NCBI GenBank assembly: GCA_036245525.1
Contig: BTPG01000004.1
Coordinates: 162,622,574 to 162,686,573, forward strand
Source: Semisulcospira habei
Taxonomy: Eukaryota; Mollusca; Gastropoda; Semisulcospiridae
Length of the DNA stretch: 64,000 bases
Reading direction: 5' to 3'
Of this stretch, positions 40,911 to 51,500 are shown in pieces. Each line of letters begins with the position of its first letter. Within the stretch, counting starts at the first letter, position 1. A program made the translations under genes and the position numbers. Below the pieces are notes generated by a model. That model did not search any database. It saw only the letters and a list, made by a program, of their open reading frames with translations, and had not been told where the DNA came from.

Positions 40911-41056
40911 TTCAGGAGAAAGACCGAACATGACGGTTCAAGGGTGATGCCATAATAGCTTGGTGCATACAGGCACCAAGCTATCCTGGCACTAGCCTTG
41001 AACTATCATGGTTGATCCATTTCCACTTATAGTGATAACGCGTTGAGAGGGTTAGC
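40911..41056. mobile_element. palindromic MITE, family A (worn)
   Basis: Core arms GGTTCAAGGGTGATGCCATA and CCTGGCACTAGCCTTGAAC surround GGTGCATACAGGCACC. The termini are eroded (right end GAGAGGGTTAG). Confidence 0.75.
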
Positions 41057-41483
41057 AGTTTGTTTCGAAATATTGCTCCAAAGAAATCACAACTCATACC
41101 TGGACACACTCAAGACCTCTATCCTGCGGTCAGTGCTAACAGTCATGCAGACATCAACAGGGCATCACATTGACATGATTGTTACTCAACAAGTCTACAG
41201 CTATTTTGTGGCTCGAGTGGGCTTTCAGCCCCATGTGCATACAGACACTGTATAATGTACCGGTGGCTGCATGCACAAGGGTGGATGAATGGGGCAGCTT
41301 TCACTCCATGGACATGCTTTATGCAAGATAGGTCAACCAAAAAACACAATAAAAAACAAAGGAACCTGCTATAAACATTTAAACAAGCAAAATTGTTTTT
41401 TCATTTTTTTGTCAAGTCTCTCACACACAAAAAAAGATACTCTATATCTGAAATTTACAAACTGGTCACATCCAGTCAAACAA

Positions 41484-41837
41484 AAATGCATTTTTCTTTA
41501 AAAGGTATTTTTTCGAAAAATACTTACCGATGACATGACAAATGGGAGTGTCTACTACGTGCTCAAATTCTAGCCTACAAACCCGTTGTGTGCAAACACA
41601 ACCCGGGAGGCACTCGGGGAACCCCCCAGAGGGGCCAAGAGTTGTCTCCCGGACCTGCCTATCCGGTTCCGAGTCACCTGACTCGCCAGTCAGATACTAG
41701 GCTCACCAGCGGCAAGCGGGGCAGGTGGGAGGGTCCTCCGTGTCATGTCATCGGTAAGTATTTTTCGAAAAAATACCTTTTAAAGAAAAATGCATTTATT
41801 TCATCAAAAACATTACCGATGACATGACAAATGGGAG
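41484..41837. repeat. DIRS 3' terminal repeat and internal complementary region
   Basis: The outer end (41484-41538, AAATGCATTTTTCTTTAAAA…) is inverted at 41741-41797. The adjacent 41793-41837 is the inverse of the element's right end (47881-47924). The join in the internal region overlaps at CATTT, so it spells out the circle junction. Confidence 0.92.
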
Positions 41838-41931
41838 AATCACGAATAGGAGGAGGGTGCCGCACCGGTACTACCGGCGACCAAGACCGTCCTCCCATTG
41901 CTAATTCCCAGCTAGCAAGCTAGGTGCGTAC

Positions 41932-43062
41932 CTACGGCGCCTGCTGCGCTGGGAGGGAGTGCTGTGCCACCGTGAGGTCCCCCATCAAGGCGAGGTTGTC
42001 TCGCTGTCCCGCCAGATCCCGAAGGTAGAAATGAGCGAAGGTAGATTCTGCTCGCCAGCCCACCGCGGCCACGATGTCCTTGACAGCGCAGTTCCGATCG
42101 AATGCAACGCTCGTGGCCATGGCGTGTACTTCGTGTGCGCGGATCTTCAGTCTCTGCGCTACACGTGGGGAGAGATCCATGTATGCAGATCGTATTACCC
42201 AGCGCAGCCAGGAGGAGATCGTCTGGGCTGTGATATCAGTCTTGCCCTGGCGTATTGGCAGGAAGAGGCGGGAGCGCCCTCTACGGGTAACTTTGGTACG
42301 GCGCAGGTAAATGCGTAGGGCACGCACGGGATCCTGTTGCCGAGTCTCCGGAGAGCAGTCAGGCCCTCCCAGGGGCCGCAAGGTGATGATCTGTGGGGCA
42401 GTTAGAGGCGACCTTGTCTTGGCAATAAATATTGGGGTCCGTTAAGAGCTGCACGGAGCGATCTGCCCTGAACTGGAGGCAGTCTGGGCGGGTAGAAAGA
42501 GCGTGTAGCTCGCTAACTCTGGACGCGGTGGCCAAGGCTAGAAGGAAGCAGGTCTTGCGTGTCACATCCGCCAGAGGGGCGAGAGCGAGTGGCTCGAAGC
42601 GGGATGAATTCAGCCACGTCAGGACCCAAGGTAGGTCCCAGCGAGGAACGAGAGAATGCTGAGTTGGACGTTGGAGGCTGAAGTTGGACATGAGGTCGGA
42701 GAGGTCCTTACAGGCGCCGGGGTCTGGAAGGCCGAGATGGTGGTAAGTGTCGGCGACCATGGATAAGTATCCCCTGATGGTGATGGGAGCCAAACCTTGG
42801 ACCTCGAAGAGCCAGAGGAGAAAGTCCGCGAGCTGGGGGTTAGTCAATCCGGTGGGTAAGAGGCGACGGGCGTCGCACCAGGAACACAACACGCGCCACT
42901 TCCCTTCATAAACACGCCGGGTGGACGGCTTGCGGGCTGCAGCGATTGCCTCCACTGCTGCACAAGAGAAGCCTCGAGCGGTGAGGGCGCGCTGCACAAC
43001 CTCCAGGCGTGAAGAGACAGGCGTTCTGGACAAGGGTGGAAGAGAGCCTGCCTGGGCTGCTT
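41932..43062 (-). pseudogene. DIRS tyrosine recombinase, frameshifted
   Basis: The N-terminal core-binding part (about 43030-42600) has RKPSTRRVYEGKWRVLCSWC and FLLWLFEVQGLAPITIRGYL. The catalytic part has ATASRVSELHAL with the first catalytic Arg. After a frameshift near 42395 the second part reads IRAHEVHAMATSVAF and VGWRAESTFAHFYLRDL, where the terminal Tyr lies. The H-x-x-R motif reads HEVH, so the second catalytic Arg is replaced by His, a single CGC to CAC change. Recombinases of this type join the circular DNA intermediate to the target without a DDE integrase. The frameshift and the lost Arg imply inactivity. Confidence 0.85.
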
Positions 43063-45224
43063 GAGCATAGAACGGGGCGTGGGAAGGCGCAGGGGAGGAG
43101 AGGTGGCGAGGTTGAGTAGGTCGGTGGTCCAGGACCGGGACCAAGCCAGCGGGGCGACCAGAAGCAGGACTGCGTTGCACTCTCGAAGTTTGTGGAGGAC
43201 CTTGGGAATGAGGACTGTCGGAGGGTACGCGTAAGCGATGAGGCCGTCCCAAGGAATCGAGAGGGCGTCGACTGCCCAGGCCAGCGGGTCTGGAATCGGG
43301 GAGACGAAGAGGGGAAGCTGGTGGTTCCACCTCGTAGCAAACAGGTCGATTAAGGGAGTCTCCCAACGGGCGCAGATCATCTTGAAGATATCTGGGCGCA
43401 ACGTCCATTCTGTGTGGAGCAACTGGCCGCGGCGAGAGAGAGAGTCCGCCAACACATTCAAGTGGCCAGGAATGTGTCGTGCCAGGAGAGTAATGTCGCG
43501 TTCCTCGGCCCAGCGCATCAAACGGAAGAGGAGCATACAGAGGTCGGGAGAGCGGGTGCCCCCCTGCCTCTGGATGTAGGCCACCACCGTCGAGTTGTCG
43601 GAGAGGACGAGAAGCCGCTGGTTCCTGAGCTGGCTCTCCCAAACGAAGAGGGCATGCCAGACTGCTTGCAGCTCTAACCAATTGCTGTGTTTGTCCGCAA
43701 ACTCCGGGGGCCAGAGGCCGGACGCCGAGGCGAATTGAGGAAGCAGGTGGGCTCCCCACCCCGAGAGGCTCGCGTCGACACACAGGGAGAGGTGCGGGGG
43801 GGGGGGGGGGGGGGGGGGGAGAACAAAGGGACTCCCGAAGCCAACCAAGCCGTGTCGGTCCAGCGTAGAAGATGAGGGCGAACCAGGGGGGATACCGGGA
43901 CCAGGGTGGTGAGGTCGCCGGAAGAGGGTCTCCAGAGAAGCAGGAGGTGCAGCTGAAGAGGGCGGGCGTAGAGGCGACCCAGGGGGAGAAGCTCCGCCGC
44001 TGCGTTGATCAGTCCGAGGAGTTGAAGCCAAACTCTGGCGGGAGCTGCTTCCTGCTGAGCTAGCTGGTTGGCGAGGGCGGACAACTTCCGAATCCGGGGA
44101 TCCGGGAGGCGAACAACGTTGAGATCGGTGGCAAAATCCATCCCGAGATGTATGAAGCGGCGCGAGGGCGTGAGATCTGACTTCCTGACGTTGAGGAGGA
44201 ACCCCAGTCGCGACAGCAGACGCATCAGTGTATCCCTGTCCGCTTCCAAGACGGACTCGACGCGGTTCCTCAGGAAGAGATCGTCGAGATAGTTGGACAT
44301 AGGGCTGAGAGACGACTGCCGTGCCTTGGCCATTACTGCATCCATCAAGCGGGTGAAGACCCAGGGGCTGAGGTTGAGGCCGAAGGGGAGGGCTCGAAAC
44401 TGGTAAACGGTTCCATCGAAGGTGAAGCGCAGATACCTCTGGGCGGCCGGATGTATGGGTACATGTAGGTAAGCGTCGGAGAGATCTAGGCTGACGGCGT
44501 AATCCATGGGTCGCACCGAGGTACGAAGGGCTCGGGCCGTCTCCATGTGGAAGGAAGGAGCCACGATGAAGCGATTCAGAGCTGAGAGGTCGATCACTGG
44601 ACGCCACTTGCCGCCGGGCTTGGGGACGACGAAAAGTCGGCTGTAATATCCCAGCGAGTCTGTGCGGCGCACAACCTCTGTGGCGTCCTTCCTCAAGAGA
44701 GAGTCGACTTCCCCCCGTAGGGCGCACTCCTTGAGCGGGTCTGCGGGGATCTCGGTCCACAGCGGAGTAGCGCGCAGAGGAGGAGGGGAACGAAAGGAGA
44801 TCCTTAGGCCGAAGGAAACAGTGTCTAAAATCCACGGGTCGTCTGGAATCAGTAATCGCCACTCCTCGCTGAAGAGGGCAAGCCTGCCGCCGACTGGAGG
44901 ACCCGAGACGGCCGGCGGAGGCGGAGGAGGGGCGGAGTCACTGAGCCCGCCCGCGCCCAGGGCGACGGGCGGGACAGGGCCAAGCGGGGGCGGGGGCGCT
45001 AGCTTGGCCGGGGCGACCGAAGGCGGGGCGACGGCGACGCAGGGACTGCAGCTGGGCTGTCGAAGTCGGGGCGACGGGTCTGGTGGTCCGCAGGGAGCGA
45101 CCCACGGCCTTGCGGGCTGACTTAAAGCGCCGAGGAACAGACTTGGGAGGCCACCTGTCCGAATTGGAATCCTTGACGGCTTGCCAGGTGTCACCAAAGA
45201 GAAGGGGTCCCCCGAGGGGGGCAC
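42844..45224 (-). pseudogene. DIRS reverse transcriptase and RNase H, frameshifted at a poly-C run
   Basis: The RT part (45224 to about 43820) has VVPKPGGKWRPVIDLSALN, VSLDLSDAYLHVPIHP (palm A), FRALPFGLNLSPWVFTRLMD and the catalytic SNYLDDLF. A 23-base G run (43797-43819, proline codons on this strand) shifts the frame. RNase H continues in the next frame with LCVDASLSGWGAHLL, WLELQAVWHAL, LVLSDNSTVVAYI and HIPGHLNVLADSLSR, so D, E and D catalytic residues are present, followed by a conserved DLFATRWNHQLPLFVSP block. The poly-C length may be a sequencing artefact; if so, the polyprotein could be intact. Confidence 0.88.
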
Positions 45225-47034
45225 GACGCAGCTGAGTCTTCAGGTCGGCAGGCATTCCCCGGCAGGCCTGCAGGACAGCGTCGCGGCGGAGTAAGTCACA
45301 ATTGGAGGCTGCAGCCATAGCGTTGACAGAAGAGTGATACGCGGCGCGGTTGGCCGCTTCAGCCAGGACGAGAAGATCGCCAAGAAGGGGGGTCAGGGAA
45401 GGGTGCCACGAATCTTCCACGCGACGGAGGAAGGCTTGCGTAAGGAGCTCCATGAAGCCGGCGCAGGCCAAGGAATTCCTGACAAGCGAAGCAGTCTTGT
45501 CCAAACCAGCGGGGAGCGCGCGCCTAAGGGCAGAGGCCCCACCCGCCTGCACCACGGCGGCTGGGTCCACCGGAGGGAGAGGGCAGAGGAAGGCCTGGGA
45601 ATGGCCGGCGTACCACTGCTGGCGGAAGTAAATGTCGAGGTCAGGAGGCCATCTGTGGTCCGAGAAGAAATTGCTGTCCCGCGAGTCAGACAACAGGTGG
45701 GCCGAAAAAACATCCCGAAGCTCACGAAAGCCGGGGGGCTGAGGGAGGGTCTTGAACTTCTTCACCTGTCTACGCGCGTCGACGAAGGCAGAAGGCTTCC
45801 TCTTCAGGGGGGGGGATGGAGGGCAGTCCTCTGCCGGAAGCGTGGCGGAGATGAGGCGGGCGACCTCGTCGAGAGCCAGAAGAGCCTCTGTGCGGGAGGA
45901 GGCCGGTAACCCGTGGGCTGTCGACGCATCCGAAGGAGAGAGCGGAGAAGGGGAGCGGCTGAGACCTCCTAGGAGAACCGAGATCGAATCATCAGGGAGA
46001 AGACTCAACGAATCGTCGTCCACGACGCAGGGAGCCGTCGAAGAGTGACGGCGACCGGGACTCCGAGAGCGAGCAGCTCGACGAGGACGAGGGGAGCCAT
46101 AAGGCGCCGAAGCACGCGGGGGAGAACGACGTCCGCGATGGCGACGCGACGAACTAGAGGAGCGGGAACGGCGGCGGCGGCGACGAGACGAGCGACTGCC
46201 AGCTGGAGACCGCGATCCACGGGAACGAGGAGGAAGGAAAGAGGCTGGGCGAGGGGAAGGGGAACAGAAGGGACGAGGCAGACGGCAGGGAACGTGGGAC
46301 GAACGCCGCGAAGAGGTAGAGCGCGAGGGCCCATGGTCCTGATGACGAGGAGAATCACGATCTTTACAACGCTCACGCGAAGGAGCGCGAGAGTGGTGGT
46401 CAGACTTCGAGCGCAAGGAGGAACTGGACACAGGTAGTGGTGTGGTGAGTGTGCGAGAATGTCTCCGCGAGCCGGACTCTGTGGCGAGGCGGGTTCGCAG
46501 CGGCCGAGGAGGATCCAAGGCCTTCCTAGGAGACGAGTGGGGACCGGTTGACCATGGACGGCGCGAGGCACGTCTCTCCGAACTGACCTCTGTCTCGAGA
46601 TGGGTTCTCTGCCTGGCGTAAGGCTTGGTCCAAGCGCGTTCCCTCCTGGGAACCAGCGCCTCGAACTCCCGACTCCGCACACTACCTTGCTGTGTCCGCC
46701 GTGGAGATCTTTCCAGACTGGGGCCATCGGGGGCAAGTGCGGCCGGGGCGCCGGAGATGACAGCCGGCACTTCCTCAGGTCCTGCCACAGGCACAGGTGT
46801 CGGGCGTTCACGTCGGTAGAAGCTCCAAAGTTGGGACCAGCGGAGCTCCGGCCAGACGGCGCAAACGTCACATGAACGCTCAGATGTACAGCCGACACAC
46901 GGCAGGCAGACCTTGTGCGAATCCGAGGGCCACTGGAAACCTCCACACTGAGTGCAGGTCATCAGGAGGGCACTGCAACACACAAAAAAACCCTGCCGGT
47001 ACGTGGTCGAGACCAACAGGGCTCGTCCTACCAA
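44938..47034 (-). CDS. DIRS gag-like ORF 1
   Basis: The 698-codon frame starts with a Cys-rich segment (CTQCGGFQWPSDSHKVCLPC, then C-x-x-x-x-x-C pairs) that also opens the copies at 28.1 and 63.8 kb. A long Arg/Ser/Pro-rich stretch follows (residues about 80-360), then a more ordered C-terminal half with FREVFSAHLLSD-like and DLDIYFRQQWYAGHSQAFL blocks. It overlaps the start of the RT frame by about 290 bases. The role is presumably RNA binding and particle formation, by position. The exact start is uncertain because the frame is open slightly upstream. Confidence 0.75.
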   Translation of the reverse strand: MVGRALLVSTTYRQGFFVCCSALLMTCTQCGGFQWPSDSHKVCLPCVGCTSERSCDVCAVWPELRWSQLWSFYRRERPTPVPVAGPEEVPAVISGAPAALAPDGPSLERSPRRTQQGSVRSREFEALVPRRERAWTKPYARQRTHLETEVSSERRASRRPWSTGPHSSPRKALDPPRPLRTRLATESGSRRHSRTLTTPLPVSSSSLRSKSDHHSRAPSRERCKDRDSPRHQDHGPSRSTSSRRSSHVPCRLPRPFCSPSPRPASFLPPRSRGSRSPAGSRSSRRRRRRSRSSSSSRRHRGRRSPPRASAPYGSPRPRRAARSRSPGRRHSSTAPCVVDDDSLSLLPDDSISVLLGGLSRSPSPLSPSDASTAHGLPASSRTEALLALDEVARLISATLPAEDCPPSPPLKRKPSAFVDARRQVKKFKTLPQPPGFRELRDVFSAHLLSDSRDSNFFSDHRWPPDLDIYFRQQWYAGHSQAFLCPLPPVDPAAVVQAGGASALRRALPAGLDKTASLVRNSLACAGFMELLTQAFLRRVEDSWHPSLTPLLGDLLVLAEAANRAAYHSSVNAMAAASNCDLLRRDAVLQACRGMPADLKTQLRRAPLGGPLLFGDTWQAVKDSNSDRWPPKSVPRRFKSARKAVGRSLRTTRPVAPTSTAQLQSLRRRRPAFGRPGQASAPAPAWPCPARRPGRGRAQ

Positions 47035-47059
47035 GGGGAAACGTACCGAACGACAATAA

Positions 47060-47290
47060 CAACAGGGCTGTGCCCCCAGGCTATACTGTTGTAGCGCTCG
47101 AAGCTAAGAGTGCGCTCTCATAACAAAGCCTACCCCAGCCAGGCTGGAGAGTAAACGTGCGCCAAAACGACAATAGGGACGAAAGGGCCGTGCCCTCAGG
47201 CTATACTGCTGTAGCGCTCTAAGCTAAGAGTGCGCTCTCGTAACAAGCATGCCCCAGCCGGGCTGGAGATGAACGTGAGCCAAGCGCCGC
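47060..47290. repeat. two tandem 118-bp units in the DIRS 5' region
   Basis: The unit carries CAGGCTATACTG(C/T)TGTAGCG and GCTAAGAGTGCGCTCTC. A third, weak unit may follow to about 47400. The position upstream of the gag frame suggests promoter or leader repeats. Confidence 0.8.
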
Positions 47291-47924
47291 AGCTGTTTCA
47301 AACAATGCTCCCCGAAGGCTACCCGGGGAAGCCAGTAACTTTCACCCAAAAAGGGGAAGGGCGAGGGCGCCAGGGCCCCGCCGAGCTAAGAGTCCCCGCT
47401 CAACAAAACCCACACAACACGAAAACAAGGTAGAGTCCAAATGCTCAGGCCGGTACCCCGCCCGGTAACCGGCCAAGGGCACAACTAACTATCCTACCTC
47501 TCTGCCGAAGCGGTAGCGGGAGAAGAGACGTCCATGTCGCCACAGGCGAACGGGCGGGAACCAGCAGGTCCGCCAAGCGAAGCCAACCAAGGAGGGCGCC
47601 AAACCGAAGAAGCGCAAGCGAAGCTGCAGCGAAGCGAAGCAAGAAGTCACGGCTAAACTCGAGCACCAAAGACCGACCGGTCGAAGCGAGTGCGAGAGGC
47701 TAGAAAACACGTCCGAAGGTCGTGAGCCTACGTAGCTGACTGGCGAGTCAGGTGACTCGGAACCGGATAGGCAGGTCCGGGAGACAACTCTTGGCCCCTC
47801 TGGGGGGTTCCCCGAGTGCCTCCCGGGTTGTGTTTGCACACAACGGGTTCGTAGGCTAGAATTTGAGCACGTAGTAGACACTCCATTTGTCATGTCATCG
47901 GTAATGTTTTTGATGAAATAAATG

Positions 47925-49700
47925 ATACTTCATCTTTGAAGGTTCCAATCTGGTTACATCCAGTCAAAGTCAACTTACGCAGATGTCAGAATCTTCAGCT
48001 CAAAGACCTCTTTAAAGTCAGGGCCGGAGTCCACATCATTAGCAGCAGTGACAACCCAACATGGCAGATTTGAAATGTTATTTTCAGCAACAAAACATAA
48101 CGACCTGTTTGCAGTCCCATTGTGAACCCCCATCCACAGAGGTAGTTATATAGACAAATATATTTTAAATAAACATTTTGCTGAGAACAACTTGCGCTAG
48201 ACATCTTAACAAGCCACAGGGAGCATCATGGCTTTTGGCACCATCAACAAAAACCACAGGAGCCAGTGTGCTAACAGCAGCCTGAGAAGAACAGCAAAGC
48301 CCTCATGGTTCTTGTGCATGACCGAGACAGTTCTCAAACCTATGACCAAAGGCCACTCAAATAAGCACATGTTAAAGTATCTAGATATAATTACAAAGTT
48401 TGGCAAGGATCCACTCGCCCATCACCTAATGCTAGGAGATTTCTTGTCGGGCGAGGCAAAATTATGTGGTTGGCAGCCCGAATGGCAAATGCAAAATTCA
48501 GTGCAGGTGTACACGTGAAACTGGGCTCCAGATGGCTACTGAAAGGCTACTACAGTACCACAGTATGCAATATGTGGTCCTCTGGTTGGTCATCACGCCT
48601 GAAAATTCCTATGTTCTGTCAATGTGAATTTTTTCACACATGACTTCCTTTGACCTTTGATCCAAGTGCTCAACCAACTTCAGTACCCACCCAGAGATCT
48701 CCATCAACCTCGTTGCCAAGTCTGATTGAAAAATTTGGAGAAAAAATAAGTTGGAAAAATGTATAAAATAAAACAGGCATGTTTACACACATTTTTCAAC
48801 CTGTTGTGAGCCTTGACCTTTAGAGGGCTGGCCAAATTAGTATGCATAGTAGAAAGTTATAAATTTAACATTATTATGAAGTGAAAAAAAAGGGTTTCAT
48901 GAAACAAAAAGTAGACGAGCGGCAGGAAAAAAAAATTCTTTTTAGATGAGGAAAATGACTTTTTAGACCAAAGAATTGTCTTCTGGTGAAATGAAACGAG
49001 TGAAAAAATGGCTTCCACTTGGTTTCATTTCACCCGAGGATGGATCTTCAAAATGAAACATTGTTATTTTCCTTCCCTAAAAAGGAAAAGGGTTTTCTAC
49101 CACAATTCTAAGTTTCTTTTTAATAGTATTATGTCTCTACATAATTATAAGAGATATATCTGAAACCTTCACTCAGCTATGATTTGTACTGTACAATCAT
49201 TGTAGATAGGAGATTCACTCAAATTTAAACAGCTTTAGCAGACTATGGTCTAATAAATAACAGAAAATACACTGACACACAGCATGACCCGAGTGCATGA
49301 CCACCCAACACACTTTAGATGTAAGTTGGCTCCATGCAATCCAGTCATGGCGATTACAATGTAAACATGAAGTAGACCTAACTTTTACATCAAAATGTAA
49401 CCTGTGGCTCATTGAAAAGCATACCTTCAAAATACTATTCAGAAGCAGAAGAATGTTCACTGCCCTCGTTTATCTTTAGACTTTATACAGCACTCCAGGA
49501 TACTTTCAGAGGAAGCATTCTGCAAGCGTGTACAACCTATGTTGGTGTACCGTTTTCATCAGAATGGCAACTGATGTTTTGGATTATTTTCATTTAATTT
49601 TTAGAGAAATCTGACGTGATGCTCTTCCAAAACCTGCTTCCCTTTGTGCTCATCTGTCATTTCCATTAATATCAATTTACTGCTTTCAGCATGATAGGAA
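47925..49700. other. gene-free stretch, probably 3' flank of the minus-strand gene
   Basis: No frame or repeat of note. CCTTTGACCTTTGATCC near 48650 and CCTTGACCTTTAG near 48812 resemble the AAGGTCA motifs elsewhere, inverted. Confidence 0.5.
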
Positions 49701-49706
49701 TGACTG

Positions 49707-50135
49707 CCAGACAGGCAATAAACACTGTCATGTGGAGCATGCACATTCACTCACATTAAACATGAGTACAGGCCATCACATCATGCTAACGGCAAGCTCA
49801 AACACGCTACTGAAGTTTTGAAAAAGGTAATTGAGATGGCAGACAGGCGATAAATACCTTCATGTGGAACACGCACATTCACTCACATTAACCCATTTAG
49901 CCCCGGGGCCCTGCAGCAGGAGATGGATTGATCATGATAATTCAAAGGGTAGTGCCAGATGAGCTTGGCACCTTCAGGCGCCAAGCTCATCTGGCACTAC
50001 CCTTGGATTATCATGTTCAATCCATCTCCTACAACGCGTCCAAAAATGTGGATATGGGGTTAAGAGGGTTAAACATAAATACAGGACATCACATGATGCT
50101 CAAACATGCCATGGAAGTTTTGAAAATTCGTACAG
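49707..50135. repeat. tandem duplication with a MITE in the second copy
   Basis: The unit begins GCCAGACAGGC(A/G)ATAAA and includes ATTCACTCACATTAA and GAAGTTTTGAAAA. Copy 1 is 49707-49825. Copy 2 runs from 49838 to about 50135 but has the MITE 49892-50068 inserted at its TTAA. Confidence 0.9.
49888..50072. mobile_element. palindromic MITE, family A, with proven TTAA duplication
   Basis: TTAA at 49888-49891 and 50069-50072 flanks CCCATTTAGCCCCGGGG to GGGGTTAAGAGGG. The neighbouring unoccupied duplicate has a single TTAA (49756-49759). The core hairpin has arms CAAGCTCATCTGGCACTACC and complement. Confidence 0.95.
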
Positions 50136-50836
50136 TATTTGAGATTTTGATTATGTGGGTTGACATCAATACTAAAGTAGAGGGGGAGGAAGTACTGGAC
50201 AGTGCTGGAGTTGATGTCTGCTCTAGTCACACTAAACTTACACATTACTTAAATTACCAAACTGACACATTTTCAATTACTGATGATTGCACAGTCTTTT
50301 AACAATTTACAGCTTAACAGAAAAGAAAAAAATAAATGAGAGATTTACCTTTACATTGTTCAAAGGTACTGGTATAGCAAAACCAAAAGAGAGCAAACAA
50401 AGAATATTCAGAAAAACAAACAAACACAGAGGCACAAAGACAAATCTGACCCCACAAAAAGTCATCAAATCATCAACATAATCATCAAATCAGACTGGAC
50501 ACAGCAAATTATTTGTCAAATGCACGTTCCAACACACAGGCAACTTGCACACGCACACCTTCTTCTCTCTCCCTTTCTCAGCAATCAGAAATGAAGAAGT
50601 TGTGTAATGTAACTTGAATGTGGTTTGGGAATGTCTAAATCAGACATGCACATCATGACACTAAGACCTGAAGACATTCACTCCATGGTGCGTGCAGCTA
50701 CCAGTACTCTGCCACCAAACAAAAGCCACCACACAGTACAAGTCACACACATAAAACCCAGTCCATGAGTAAGATAGATACAATTCTTATACTGAGAAGT
50801 CCACGCAAGCAATGTCACTCATCCTCTGACACACCC
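50136..50836 (-). other. probable 3' UTR and flank of the ATP13A1-like gene
   Basis: No other features are seen. A clear polyadenylation signal on the minus strand was not identified. Confidence 0.45.
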
Positions 50837-50947
50837 TCAGTACGTTGACTTTAATTTTCCTGTCCCAAATAGAAACTGACATATCTTGTCCACGATGTAA
50901 GCCAGCACAATGTCCGCAGATACCACCAGCAGCACCGTGTTCCGGAA
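50837..50947 (-). CDS. terminal exon of an ATP13A1-like P5A ATPase
   Basis: On the minus strand an acceptor (TTTTGCTCCTGACAG) precedes 36 codons and a TGA. The peptide has one hydrophobic helix (VLLVVSADIVLAYIVD) followed by KICQFLFGTGKLKSTY. This layout, a last membrane helix then an aromatic-rich segment and a GT-KLK tail, fits the C-terminal end of animal ATP13A1, the endoplasmic-reticulum P5A ATPase that extracts mis-targeted membrane helices. The identification is by memory of that tail and only 36 residues long. Upstream exons must lie to the right; none was found before 64000, which would make the intron at least 13 kb and full of transposons. The gene converges on the DUF5054-type gene. 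Confidence 0.6.
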   Translation of the reverse strand, partial: FRNTVLLVVSADIVLAYIVDKICQFLFGTGKLKSTY

Positions 50948-50986
50948 CTGTCAGGAGCAAAACCAAACCACATCAGCACTAGCAAA

Positions 50987-51181
50987 TTAACCCATTTACC
51001 CCCAACGCACTATGACAGGAGATGGATCAACCATGATAATTCAAGGGTAGTGCCAGATCAGCTGAGCGCCTGATGGTGCCAAGCTCATCTGGCACAACCC
51101 TTGAATTATCATGGTTGATCCATAAACTGAAACTGATACACAGTTGTTCGGGAAACACGCCCGTGGAGTTAAATGGTTTAA
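50987..51181. mobile_element. palindromic MITE, family A (intron of ATP13A1-like gene)
   Basis: TTAACCCATTTACCCCCAAC on the left and GGAGTTAAATGGTTTAA on the right. The core arms pair around GCGCCTGATGGTGCC. Confidence 0.88.
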
Positions 51182-51297
51182 AAACAAATAAAAGAAAGAA
51201 ATACACATCACCATGACAAGGATAGTAAAGTCTAACTTAGCAATAACAACAAACTGAAAACCATGCCATGAAAGCAATAAACTGTCCTGTCCTTGAA

Positions 51298-51500
51298 AAT
51301 ATGGTAGACTTTAGGATGGGGCTGGTTGGAGCGCGTTTCGTAGAATGCAAAAGACATAACAGGCGGGCGGGGTTCATGGTCTGTCAAAGAAGTAACAAGA
51401 TAAAAATGATGTCACGTCTAGCTACTCTAACCTTGCTGTTAACCGTCATTTTGCCTCGAAGCACCGTATGTGCGTATGTATGTGTGTGTGTGTGAGTATG
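51298..51500 (+). repeat. dispersed repeat D
   Basis: Matches the inverse of 37380-37560. It ends in a short GT microsatellite (51480-51495). Confidence 0.6.

Larger units (their letters stand above)
41484..47924 (-). mobile_element. near-complete DIRS-1-like retrotransposon, 6.4 kb
   Basis: The order on the minus strand is 5' inverted terminal repeat, gag-like ORF, RT, RNase H, tyrosine recombinase, internal complementary region and 3' inverted terminal repeat. The terminal repeats (47736-47904 and 41524-41693) are inverted copies with few differences. The internal region at 41741-41837 is complementary to both outer ends joined together. DIRS elements use this to form a circle that the recombinase inserts. 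The copy carries a frameshift at a 23-base G run and one in the recombinase, so it is probably not autonomous now, but it is the best preserved of three DIRS copies here. Confidence 0.92.

Noticed and set aside
42359..43062. Tyrosine recombinase as a phage integrase or integrative element
   Set aside because: It lies downstream of RT and RNase H between inverted repeats with a complementary region, which is a DIRS element.
44662..46437. Plus-strand open frames rich in Arg/Gly/Thr
   Set aside because: Antisense of the DIRS gag and RT coding sequence.
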